A stretch of DNA of 10,911 bases from Smittium culicis. Lineage: Eukaryota; Kickxellomycota; Harpellomycetes; Harpellales; Legeriomycetaceae. Made by a program: the position numbers and the translations under genes. Position 1 is the first letter of the stretch. The number at the start of each line of letters is the position of its first letter. Positions 1-8,238 of this stretch are shown here, piece by piece. Location of the stretch: positions 1 through 10,911 of the forward strand of contig LSSN01004806.1 in the NCBI GenBank assembly GCA_001970855.1, in the 5' to 3' direction. The notes beneath the pieces are model-generated. The model searched no databases, was not told where the DNA came from, and saw only the letters and a program-made list of their open reading frames with translations.

Positions 1-2
1 CT

Positions 3-134
3 TTAGCCGCTAATTCAGGTGTATCATCAGATGAGATAGTTGCCCATGCCTTTTGGTCAAACTACTCGATCTTTGATACGTATTATCGACTCACAAGGAA
101 TTCTTCTAATAACTTGACTGAGTCGATTTTATAA
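3..134 (+). CDS. Tyrosine recombinase, C-terminal fragment cut by the window edge
   Basis: An open frame enters from the left edge and runs 43 codons to a TAA at 132-134. The peptide carries the pattern DEIVAHAFWSNYSIFDTYYR. An A-H-x2-W-S segment followed by F-x2-YY matches the end of the tyrosine-recombinase catalytic domain, where the last His/Trp of the active site precedes the nucleophilic tyrosine by about ten residues. Such recombinases integrate circular DNA intermediates of DIRS-type retrotransposons and Crypton-type DNA elements. The W-S-x4-F-x2-YY form followed by RLTR resembles the eukaryotic retroelement type more than bacterial integrases. The catalytic arginines and the rest of the protein would lie left of the window, so intactness cannot be judged. 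The stop is followed almost at once by the palindromic repeat at 145-242, which suggests that this is the 3' end of the element. Family is inferred from motif memory on a short fragment. Confidence 0.55.
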   Translation, partial: LAANSGVSSDEIVAHAFWSNYSIFDTYYRLTRNSSNNLTESIL

Positions 135-144
135 TTTGAAGTAA

Positions 145-242
145 CTTAATATGTCTCCTATTTGATGTATAATGTTAGAATTAATCGAGCCCTTTAGGGC
201 GACGATTAATTCATATTATACGAAAATAGGAGACATATTAAG
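145..242. repeat. 98-bp imperfect palindrome with perfect 19-bp terminal inverted repeats
   Basis: The outer arms 145-163 and 224-242 are perfect inverted repeats (CTTAATATGTCTCCTATTT). Further inside, GTATAAT recurs on both arms, 178-187 pairs with 203-212 (GAATTAATCG), and the centre is GCCCT-TT-AGGGC at 189-200. The whole unit could therefore fold into one long hairpin. TTAA occurs just inside both ends (146-149 and 238-241), so a TTAA-targeting MITE is possible, but the extra matching C/G outside it suggests the repeat simply continues. It begins 10 bp after the recombinase stop codon. Confidence 0.85.
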
Positions 243-399
243 TCCCACCCACCGTCCCATTTACCTTTGCTGAAAGATGATAAGGATATCTCTAAACTGT
301 ACTGCACAGTCTTTAACATAAAATTTTTTTAGTTCAATATTTCACTTTATTTTATTGGTTTAGATTTTCGGTTTAGTTTTACCCAATAAGATGGTAACA

Positions 400-469
400 C
401 TTAATATGTCTCCTATTTTCGTATAATATGAATTAATCGTCGCCCTAAAGGGCTCGATTAATTCTAACA
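400..469. repeat. Inverted, partial copy of the 98-bp palindrome
   Basis: These 70 bases are the exact reverse complement of 173-242. Homology stops sharply after CTAACA at 469, so the final 28 bp of the full unit (counterpart of 145-172) is missing. With 157 bp between the copies they form a long inverted repeat. Position 469 is either the right tip of the mobile element or a truncation point. Confidence 0.85.
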
Positions 470-945
470 ATAATTTCCATATTTCAATTCTGATTTATAT
501 TTGCAAAAAAAGTTCTGCTGTTTATTAAAATACTAGATATTTCAACTTTAACTTTTCAAGCAATAAATATTCCATTCTAGCCTCTTTTCCGCATATCTTT
601 TTAGATATTCATTTCATCACAAAATAAAAAAGAAATTACAGCCTGTATAATGTCTAATATCACATCTAAAGACTTTCTAAACTCTATTTTATAATTTATA
701 CCAAAAATCAATCAGACGTATTTTCTAACTGAGATTCTCTTTTTCTTTAATAATCGCCGCCATTCCATATTATTTCTACGAAAAGTCCTACTCGCCATAT
801 CAATACTAAAAACAAAAATAATTCCCAAATATCATTCCCAAAGCAAGAATAAAATTCAAGTGAAAGCGAGCTCCATATTTTCGAACCCCCGTTCAGTTCT
901 TCCACACTGTTACTTTCTTTTTCTTATAAAGCAACATAGTCCCAT
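470..945 (+). promoter_or_regulatory. Upstream region of the TM9SF gene, no defined sites
   Basis: AT-rich sequence between the repeat copy ending at 469 and the TM9SF start codon. It must contain the promoter and 5' leader of that gene, but I see no convincing core promoter element. No ORF or RNA gene is recognisable. The mobile-element boundary lies within about 480 bp of the start codon. Confidence 0.35.
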
Positions 946-3593
946 ATGCTATTATCATACATATATACTCTTTCATTCTTTGCATACCAGATATATGCCT
1001 TTTATTTACCAGGGCTTGCCCCCGTAAACTACCTTGTCGACCAAAAGGTCGAACTTCAAGTAAATGCCCTGGTTCCCGCAATAAACTCAAAACATAAAAT
1101 AAACGCAATTGTACCCTTCGGTTACTATGATAAAAATTTTTACTTCTGTAAACCAAAAGGCGCAAAACCAAAACGAAAATCCGGTTCTTTGGGCAGTATT
1201 CTGTTTGGCGACAGAATCTACGATTCATCTTTTGATGTAAGCTTTTTTTTTTTTATTGCGAAAATTTACTTCAAATATCATTTTTCATACCTATTCATTT
1301 TCAACTGCCTATCACACCCCTCTTCAAAAGTATTAATTTACTTCTTTTCATTAAACAAATATACTTTAAAATTCTGATAATTTGTTCAAAATTAGATCCA
1401 TATGAAGGCTGACACCAGTTGCCAACTGCTATGTGAAGCCGAAGTTCCAGCTGATGGTATCAATTTCATCTCTAATAGAATTAGAGAAAATTACCGAATG
1501 AACTGGCTTATTGATGGTCTTGCCGCTGCCCAAAAAACTGAAAACAACTTAGATCTTAGTCTAGGCTTCCCCTTAGGTTATGTAGAAAATGACAAAGTGC
1601 ATTTAAACAACCATTACGATATCGAACTACACTACCATACTGTCAATGAAAAATACTACAGGGTAGTAGGTGTATTCATTTCTCCCAAAAGGTATACTTT
1701 TTCTTCTCCCTCGTTTTTTTTCATTTCTATTTTTTTACTTTATAATCGCTATATTCGCTTTTTATTTTATAGTAAGCTTATCGTAAAAGGCTCGGATTCA
1801 AAATTGGATTGTAATACTGATACGCCCCTAATCCTGAATAAAAGTCAACCAAAAACTATCATTTACACCTACAATGTCACTTGGAAGGTTTGATATGATT
1901 TTTTTTTTGGCACCATTAATAATTTACCGCTCTATTCTTTTAACCCGCATTTTTTTTAATTATTATTTTTTTTATCAAGTTCAGCATTTTTTTTTAATTC
2001 TTTTTTTGTTGTTAATACAAATTAGAGTTCTGATATCACTTGGGCAACCAGATGGGATAATTACCTAGCCATCAAAGACTCAAATATCCACTGGCTTAGG
2101 TACTATATCTAATCCGCTTTAGTTAATCTCATTTTTTTAGCTTACATACTAGCCTTTTTTATTTATTCCATATTCACTTTTATACAACTATATTGTTACT
2201 AATTTATTATGCATTATATACAGCTTGATAAGCTTTGTATTTATCGCAGCTTTTCTTTCTGCGATGCTAGCATTTATGTTCTCCAGACTATTGAAAAGTG
2301 ATCTTGCTAGGTATAACGAAATCGATGAAGGCGCTATGTCAGAAGAGTTTGGCTGGAAGCTTGTCCATGGCGATGTTTTCAGGCCTCCCCAAAACTTGAG
2401 TCTATTATGCGTACTTTTAGGAAGCGGCTACCAGATATTTTATATGTTTCTGCTCACTCTATGTAAAATTTCATTAAATTTTTCTCTTTTATCCCTTCAC
2501 TTTTTTTTAAGAAAAAAAAACTTTTTTCTATCACAATTTTTAAATAGAAATATGTTTTTTTCACTCTTCCTCTTATACCACAATTTATACTATCTCTTTA
2601 CACTGTAAAAAAAATACTATATTTATTTATCATCTTGTTTTTTTTTTAAATAGTTTTCGCTGTTCTCGGGTTTCTTTCTCCATCAAGTCGGGGATCCCTT
2701 GCAAACACAGCATTTGCACTCTTTATGGTGTTTGGTTTTTCGTCAGGGTACAATTCATCGCGATTCTACAATTCTTATAATGGTCTTTTAAAATCAAGAA
2801 ATACGCTGTATACAATCATCTTTGTACCGTCTGCTGTTTTTGGATCTGTTATACTGTTTAACTTTGTTCTGCTGTCTCGAGGCTCGTCATCAGCAGTGCC
2901 CGCATCAACGCTGTTTGGGCTTACTGCACTATGGTTTTTAATTAGTATACCTCTGTCGCTTATCGGATCATACTACGGATACAAAAAAGAGGCAAGTCCA
3001 TACCTGAATTACATATAAAAAAAAATTTTTTTTTCGTTTATATTTTTAATAATACTTTTTTTTTTTTTTTTTTTTTTTAAAAATAAAAGAAATTCAAGCC
3101 ACCGGTTGAGACCAACCAGATTCCTCGCCAAGTTCCCGACAAGCCCTGGTACTTGCGCCTCCCTGCTGTTATTCTCATTGGCGGCATAATACCATTTGGA
3201 GCGATATCCATCGAGCTGTACTACATTATCCATAGCTACTGGTTCCACAATATCTACTATATGTTTGGATTCCTGTTTATCGTGTTCTTGCTGCTTGTAG
3301 TAATAACGAGCGAAATCAGCGTGCTCCTAGTGTACTTTATCCTGTGCACCGAGGACTATAACTGGTGGTGGACGTCGTTTCTTATTGGGGGCAGTTCGAC
3401 GCTGTACGTCTTTATTTACGGCATCGCGTTTTACTACAAGTCGCTGAACCTCCAGCATTTCAGCGGCAGTGTGCTGTACTTTGGCTGGCTCGCCGTTGTT
3501 TGCATGCTGTACTTCACCCTCACTGGAACTATTGGCTTCATCGCTTGCCACACTTTCGTCCGCAAGATATACCAAACTATCAAAGTCGACTAA
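946..3593 (+). CDS. EMP70: Transmembrane 9 superfamily (EMP70/TM9SF2-4 type) membrane protein, seven exons
   Basis: Multi-pass endosome/Golgi protein of the TM9SF (nonaspanin) family, linked in yeast and animals to membrane trafficking and adhesion. Exons: 946-1236, 1396-1691, 1773-1887, 2026-2099, 2224-2462, 2654-2991 and 3090-3593. Phases agree at every junction and give 618 residues, slightly shorter than the roughly 640-670 usual for the family. Residues 1-18 look like a signal peptide, followed by the family signature [11 protein letters not shown] and a luminal domain of about 240 residues with an N-glycosylation site near 230 (NVT). TM1 lies at about 260-279 and is followed by the conserved DLARYN. 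TNQIPRQ occurs at 459-465, and a dense block of membrane segments fills the last exon. The tail ends IKVD, a KXD-type COPI-binding Golgi-retention motif known from this family. An in-frame TAG at 937-939 makes 946 the first possible ATG. The [11 protein letters not shown] start favours the TM9SF2/4 branch over TM9SF1/3. Confidence 0.97.
2992..3089 (+). other. GC-AG intron in the TM9SF gene
   Basis: Exon 6 must leave its frame after the codons for YGYKKE, because the frame runs into TAA shortly after. The only donor fitting the phase is GAG|GCAAGT, a strong match to the consensus of the rare GC donor class. The acceptor follows a run of 23 T (3056-3078). I place it at AAAAG|AAATTC (3089), because that restores the usual family spacing between KK and TNQIPRQ. 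The next AG at 3098 is also in phase and would remove three residues (KFK). Confidence 0.8.
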
Positions 3594-4768
3594 GCTTCCT
3601 CGTTCCTCGGTTCCCTTCACCCATCCCATCCCCTCCCCTCTTTTTTTTTTTTGTATAATGCGCAGTTACTTTGCGTTTTGTTTTTATTATCTCATGTTTG
3701 ATGAACTTTTGATTCTCGAATAATCTGCACTAAATACTATAATAGTAATCAAATATGGGTTCGTTTCCTTTAATTTTGTGGCGCATGATAATATTTGCCA
3801 TTTTTATTATTTATAGTCGATTAAAATAAAAATTAGACTACATGCGGCCAAATCCTTTATTTTTGCTCCAATAACAAAAATTTCCTTTTTTTTTTTTTAT
3901 TTTTAAATCAGTATTATATTTTATCTTTGTAGAATCATCCCTATAAAAATATGGTTATTTTGGTGTGTTTGCTGATTTATATTTACAAAAAAAATAAAGT
4001 TTTCTTAATTTCAATTTTGTATCTCAAACTTAACACAATAATAATAAATAAGTCTGCAGAAACATAAATAGATTTACTTAGAAAACGTTTTAGATAATTT
4101 ATAATCTATGAATGTTGTATTGAGAATTGTATTAACCAAAAAATTTAATATAAGTAATAAAAAAGCCATTCGTATTAAAATTATAGCGAATAAATTATTA
4201 GAGAATAACGATGATAATTATCAATTAAACTATTTTATTCAAATATAGCCTAATGTTTCATATATATATAACCAAGAATAATTTCAACCAAAAAAATAAA
4301 TCAGGATATATATATGCGTCATTGTTATTAAATCATATAGTAATAAAAATAAAATAGAGATGAAAATGTCAAGATGAATTTTATTGATGTACTGGATGTA
4401 AAGTAAAATTCTTCAATAAAAAAAGAAAAAAAAAAATTTTTATAAAAAAAAGAAAAAAAAAAGCTAAAAATCCACTCAAGATGAGTAGAAAAAATACATA
4501 GAGTATATAATGTAAACTAAAAGTAAAAATAGTGATTTGCTCAGACAATCATTTTCAATGATCAAAAGGGTCTGATTGAAATAAATTCATTATATGTCTA
4601 ATAATGTAGAATACGGCTAGATCACCCTGGGTTTTATATCACTGGCGCTTTGTCGTCAGATAAAGTAGGGTCTACCGTCAAAGGTTTGGAGGCATGTAGT
4701 ATGTATTCTGGAGTTTAAAATTAAAAACGGTCTTCGTGATAAAAAAAAAAGGAGATAATTTTGATTCT
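3594..4768. other. Tail-to-tail intergenic region with both 3' ends, no gene seen
   Basis: Very AT-rich sequence between two convergent genes. It should contain both 3' untranslated regions and poly(A) sites; AATAAA-like strings occur but none stands out. A small nested hairpin lies at 4541-4575: outer arms TCAGAC and GTCTGA, inner ATCATT-TTC-AATGAT. The less AT-rich stretch at about 4610-4740 lies just past the stop codon of the minus-strand gene and is probably its 3' UTR. It shows no open frame of note. Confidence 0.5.
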
Positions 4769-6602
4769 TTAGCAGTTGCTGGTAAAAGAATCCTCAAAAA
4801 AATAGTCTCGCTGAAGTTTATGAGTTCTTGATGACTTTCTTTTTTTCGGCGAGTCATTATTGAGGTGAGAGATTTGGCGTTTCTTAGAGAGCACAGTGGG
4901 ATTACTAAAGCTAATCTTTATAACTGGATCGCTGTTAAAAGAGCCAAAATTGCTGTTCTCGAAATTAGTTGGCTTTGGCGGAAAAGAGTTAGGAGAGCAC
5001 ATGAAAGGTAGTTTCTTTTTTTGTAGTTCAACAACTAAAAAATAAGAGTAGAAGAGAATTAGTATTGAAGAAAGGATAGAATGATATGAGTATGAAAAAG
5101 AAAGGTAGATACCTATTTTTCTTCGTTTTAAAGATTCTTGGCAGGATTCATTGCAGTAAAAGGGTTTAGTTTGGTCATAATGTAAATTGGTTGTTTCTAA
5201 GCATGATAAGTGGTAAGAGCACGGACATCCGTTGCATAAAACCAATGGGTTTGAATCAGAAGAGCTGTCGAAGAGGCATACATAACAATCTAAAAATAGG
5301 AAAATAATTATATTAATATTATACTAAAAAATCAAGTTAGGATAGTGAGTAAATTGTAATGATGGGTGAATAATTACATGATTGAAGAATTGGTCTTTTT
5401 CTGTTTTCAATGGGTTCATCAATAAAGCTGCGGAGATCCAACCTCGGAGTCTTTGAAGCAAAGCCGTAACCCTTATAGTCGCAACCATGTTTATTACAAA
5501 GAGTGCGCTTTCCCCATGGACCGGGCCTCCAGTTGATACCTTCAGTTGTACCACAATACCTACACCAGTCAACACCAAGCTCTGTGAGCTTCTCAAAAAC
5601 AGTAAGCTCATTAGAGACAATTGGTTCAGACTCTATTTCTTTGATAGAGTCTGGTTGACTAAGGAAGCAAGGAGTAGAGTAGCCACTAGAGTCATCAGAA
5701 TGTAGGCATCGACTTAAGTCATTAATTTTATGGCAATCATCACTAAAATAAAACGAAATAAAATAATTTAAGTAAAAGTAAAGGAATAAAAAGGGTAAAA
5801 CAATGAAGGAAATAGATGTAAGGATTAGGTACCTTGATATCGACATGAAATCGTAGTCCTTTTGAATAGAATTAGAGCTAGAATTGGTAGGGATTGAGGT
5901 GAGAGGGGTGGCATTATCAGCTTTGTCGATGTTTTTAGGGATATTCCAGTACTCTTGCCTATCATCGAATACGGTACACTGAGAGGCGGTGTCTTCGTCT
6001 TTTTCAAAGTCTTCGTTAAATAAGAAGAAGATAGGGGACTGTACCTCTTCGTGGGAAGAGTCAGAAGTTAGTTCAAAGGACGTAGGAATTTCTTCAAAAA
6101 GCTCAGGGTTATCAAAGAATAGATGAGAACTTTCATAAGAGTCAGTGGGGGTATTTAGCGAACTGTCTTGGGGAAGGCTGATGTTTTTAGAAGATATAAT
6201 GTTCTTAACGAAGAGGTTATGGTTAAGGTCTTTGTTTGGACATTCATCAGTCAAAAAAACATCGTTTTTAAGTTTGTCTCTTGAAGAGAACTTTAGGGCG
6301 AAGGGGGTTTTAAAATTACTTTTTAGAAGGGGGTGTTTAAGGTCAATATTACGAAACTTAAGGTCAAACTTATTAGAGGAAGGCTTTAAAGAGGAGTTTG
6401 GGTTTAAAGCAGCAGAGTCACAACCTTTAAGAAAAGAATCAAATACTCCTTCAAACTCCTTTAACTTGGAGAATAGATTTGACATTAGGAAAGAAGTTTC
6501 TATGGTAGGGTTGTTAGGTATGGTGGGAGGGAATTTGGGTAAAGCGCTATTCAGAACATTGGTATTATAAGAGACATTTTTTGAAGCAATGGGTCTTTCC
6601 AT
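4769..6602 (-). CDS. Variant GATA zinc finger plus PHD finger nuclear protein, four exons
   Basis: Probable DNA- and chromatin-binding regulator. Exons in transcript order are 6602-5833, 5742-5378, 5289-5113 and 5034-4769. All junction phases agree and give 525 residues. Residues 1-300 are Ser/Asn-rich and look largely disordered. The GATA-like finger lies at about 316-356: C317-x2-C320, 18 residues, then C339-NKH-G-C344, with the NWRPGPWGKRTLCN core. A classical GATA finger ends CNAC, so the fourth ligand here is His342 or Cys344. A PHD finger follows: C380-x2-C383-x13-C397-x2-C400-x4-H405-x2-C408-x15-C424-x3-C428, with the last pair one residue wider than usual. After it come VVELQKKKLPFM and basic clusters (KKR, PKKRKSSR) that look like nuclear-localisation signals. 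Introns of 90, 88 and 78 bp are all GT-AG. Targets are unknown. The start at 6602 is plausible, but no in-frame stop lies just upstream. I recognise the two domains, not a named ortholog. Confidence 0.9.
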
Positions 6603-7077
6603 AATATATCTATTATAGAATTTATTATTTAGAGGAACAAAGAAAATAATAAATAATAGATAAATAGAAGGGATAAAGAAAGGGGGAGCTAAAGGAAAAA
6701 CGAATATTTATTAATAATAAAAATAATAAAGTAAAATTACAATGAAGATAAAAGACAAAAAAAATGAAGCGAAGAGATGGCTTGAAGAGAAAATAAAGAA
6801 AGTATTTATTTATAGCCTTAAAGAATTTGAAAAATAAACAAAAGAATGAAGTCTGTGGAGAAAAAAAATGGAAATATTGGAATAATCAGTGCAAAGTGGG
6901 AGAAAAGCAAACACTCGAGGACAATGGCCAGTATATAAACGAAATGGATGTTTTTGGCGACTTGAGTCTGATGTGTCGAATTATAGCACATTTCCTAAAA
7001 CAGCCAGAATTAAATGCCAACACAAATTGCGAGTATTATTAACCAGATTTCTATTTCTTTATTTACAGATTCTTTTT
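6603..7077 (-). promoter_or_regulatory. Upstream region of the GATA-PHD gene, no defined sites
   Basis: This stretch should hold the promoter and leader of the minus-strand zinc-finger gene. The first 200 bp are purine-rich on the plus strand (pyrimidine-rich in the transcript direction). Around 6930-7020 the composition is less AT-rich and a TATATAA string appears on the plus strand, but no transcript start can be assigned. The 71-codon plus-strand frame at 6827-7042 has no recognisable motif and is not called as a gene. Confidence 0.3.
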
Positions 7078-7203
7078 TCATTGGCAAATGTCTTAGTTCA
7101 TTGGCAAAGTTCTTATTCATTGGCAAAGTTCTTATTTCATTGACAGGATTCTCACTTTTTTCATTGACCAGACTCGCTCTTTACTCATTGGCTATAATTC
7201 ATG
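7078..7203 (+). repeat. Degenerate tandem array of 19-24 bp units (TCATTGGCAAAGTTCTTAT type)
   Basis: Six successive units start with TCATTG at 7078, 7098, 7117, 7137, 7161 and 7185, with steps of 20, 19, 20, 24 and 24 bp. The second and third are almost identical (TCATTGGCAAAGTTCTTAT); the others drift, with TCATTGACAGG and TCATTGACCAG variants. The array lies between the GATA-PHD gene and the candidate exon at 7.3 kb. The unit resembles that of the array at 10517-10700. Confidence 0.7.
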
Positions 7204-7253
7204 TACAAATAAACATTTGAGTTTTTTTTTTTCTGAGCAGTTTTCTTGTCCAA

Positions 7254-7505
7254 ATGAATGCTTTGTTTTTCCAAATAAACGTTTTTTTTTTTTTATTAGA
7301 CGACCTTTTTCAAATGCTGACAGCATTCTACCAAATAGTCGATTCACTTGGATCTAATATATGCTCTCGTTATTTGATAATAGGCGACACCTTCACAATT
7401 GAGCGAATGCTTACTTTCCTGAATAATCAGATCACCTTCTCCCACACGTTTATTAGCTGGCTCGCGGCCAAGGCGTATTCCCGGCTAAGCAAAAAGGGGC
7501 AATAG
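7254..7505 (+). CDS. Hypothetical protein or orphan terminal exon
   Basis: An 83-codon frame from ATG 7254 to TAG 7503-7505. Its first half passes through a poly-T run and an ATTAG at 7295-7299 that looks like a splice acceptor, so the true coding part may begin at 7300. From there it encodes about 68 residues beginning DLFQMLTAFYQIVDSLG and ending AAKAYSRLSKKGQ, with mixed polar and hydrophobic composition suggesting helices. The stretch is visibly richer in G+C than its surroundings. I recognise no family. I looked for an upstream exon: a GTACAA donor at 7203 lies at a suitable distance but its phase does not fit the acceptor. It could be the last exon of an unrecognised gene, a small ORF, or a decayed element. 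Confidence 0.3.
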   Translation: MNALFFQINVFFFLLDDLFQMLTAFYQIVDSLGSNICSRYLIIGDTFTIERMLTFLNNQITFSHTFISWLAAKAYSRLSKKGQ

Positions 7506-8046
7506 ATCTGCGCATCTACCTTGAATCGTCCAGGCTTCCCCCGCAAGCTCAAACCCACTCGCCTCAGATCAGACAAAAAAATTTTTGACTCCTACGCATT
7601 CTTCATACACCATCTCATCTCATCTATGCTCACATGCTGGTATCGCCAAGGGCGGAATTGGAGACGTTAAATCAGACTTATTCTTATAAATATTTTTCAG
7701 CCGTTTGAGCCATTTAGCCTTTAATTATCACGTTTGAGCGCGTGTCCTAGCAAATAATATATACTGCATGAACATTTACTTAATAAAGGCATCCAGATGC
7801 GTAAATTAAATTGCTCCATTGGCCAGCTGTGCCTGAACGTCGCTAACAGGATACTCATCAGCATACTCATATTATTCTATTGGACAGCTGCGGTTGATGA
7901 TTTGCAATTAATTGTCTTTTCTCGTCAATCTCTAGATGCAAACGCAGGATGCACAATCTATAGGCAGAGGGTTTGTAATCCTGAACATGCCTAGCAAATA
8001 CAAAATAGCCTTAATGTTCTGTTATTTATGTTAAGCGCGATTTATT
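7506..8046. other. Non-coding stretch with weak 65-codon frame
   Basis: Composition is moderate near 7510-7680 and 7790-8000 and AT-rich between. A frame at 7797-7994 is open for 65 codons but shows no motif. ATTGG(C/A)CAGCTG occurs twice (near 7818 and 7880), possibly by chance. A T-loop-like string near 7970 has no matching tRNA arms. Confidence 0.3.
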
Positions 8047-8238
8047 ATGTCTATAGCGAAAAATGTGGCCTTGCTTCTCGATTCTAAATTTGAATCACAT
8101 AAAAAAAAGCTAGTTGAAAAGAGTCATTCCGCTCCAGATTTGGAAAGTGTGAATACTTTTTGGTCTGATTCTTACTTAATTCCTATATGTTATTTGCTTT
8201 CCATTCGCTCTTTCGCCCAAACGCGCCCTCGATACTAG
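8047..8238 (+). CDS. Short ORF, possible retroelement remnant
   Basis: A 63-codon frame starting ATG TCT ATA, with an in-frame TAA four codons upstream, so 8047 is the first start available. The peptide contains LLDSKFESHKKKLVEK followed by SAPDLESVNTFWSD, a charged helix-like stretch that looks more like protein than random AT-rich translation. The last 20 residues lose this character. After the stop another frame reads IDARDILGASQLAF, so a frameshifted, decayed gene is possible. Its faint resemblance to gag-like N-terminal regions of DIRS-type elements is an impression only, prompted partly by the recombinase fragment at the left edge. Confidence 0.2.
   Translation: MSIAKNVALLLDSKFESHKKKLVEKSHSAPDLESVNTFWSDSYLIPICYLLSIRSFAQTRPRY

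Larger units (their letters stand above)
1..469 (+). mobile_element. Probable 3' end of a DIRS-like tyrosine-recombinase retrotransposon
   Basis: Three parts occur in the order expected at the 3' end of a DIRS element: the end of a tyrosine recombinase ORF (to 134), a palindromic block (145-242) and an inverted copy of part of that block (400-469) ending abruptly. In known DIRS elements an internal complementary region after the recombinase gene is complementary to the joined outer tips of the two inverted terminal repeats. Here 173-242 is the exact reverse complement of 400-469, so 469 would be the element's right tip, and 145-172 would match the left tip, which lies outside the window. The sequence between, 243-399, shows no ORF. 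No target-site duplication can be tested with one end visible. The alternative is two copies of a small foldback element inserted beside a recombinase relic. Confidence 0.4.

Noticed and set aside
893..1228. 111-codon minus-strand frame opposite TM9SF exon 1
   Set aside because: It is the reverse shadow of a clearly conserved TM9SF exon and has no motif of its own.
3327..3723. Overlapping frames on both strands in the last TM9SF exon
   Set aside because: They are alternative-frame readings of a conserved exon; the real frame ends at 3593 with the KVD motif.
4541..4575. Nested hairpin with D-box-like TCTGA, considered as a C/D snoRNA
   Set aside because: There is no C box at the right place and no terminal stem. 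Stems of six bases are expected by chance.
6145..6570. 141-codon plus-strand frame opposite GATA-PHD exon 1
   Set aside because: It is a shadow of the minus-strand exon; only the minus strand joins in phase to the zinc-finger exons.
6827..7220. Three overlapping frames of 68-84 codons
   Set aside because: They overlap one another, run into the tandem repeat array and show no recognisable domain.
7960..7990. tRNA-like string GGGTTTGTAATCCTG
   Set aside because: No acceptor stem, D-arm or correctly spaced second arm can be paired around it.
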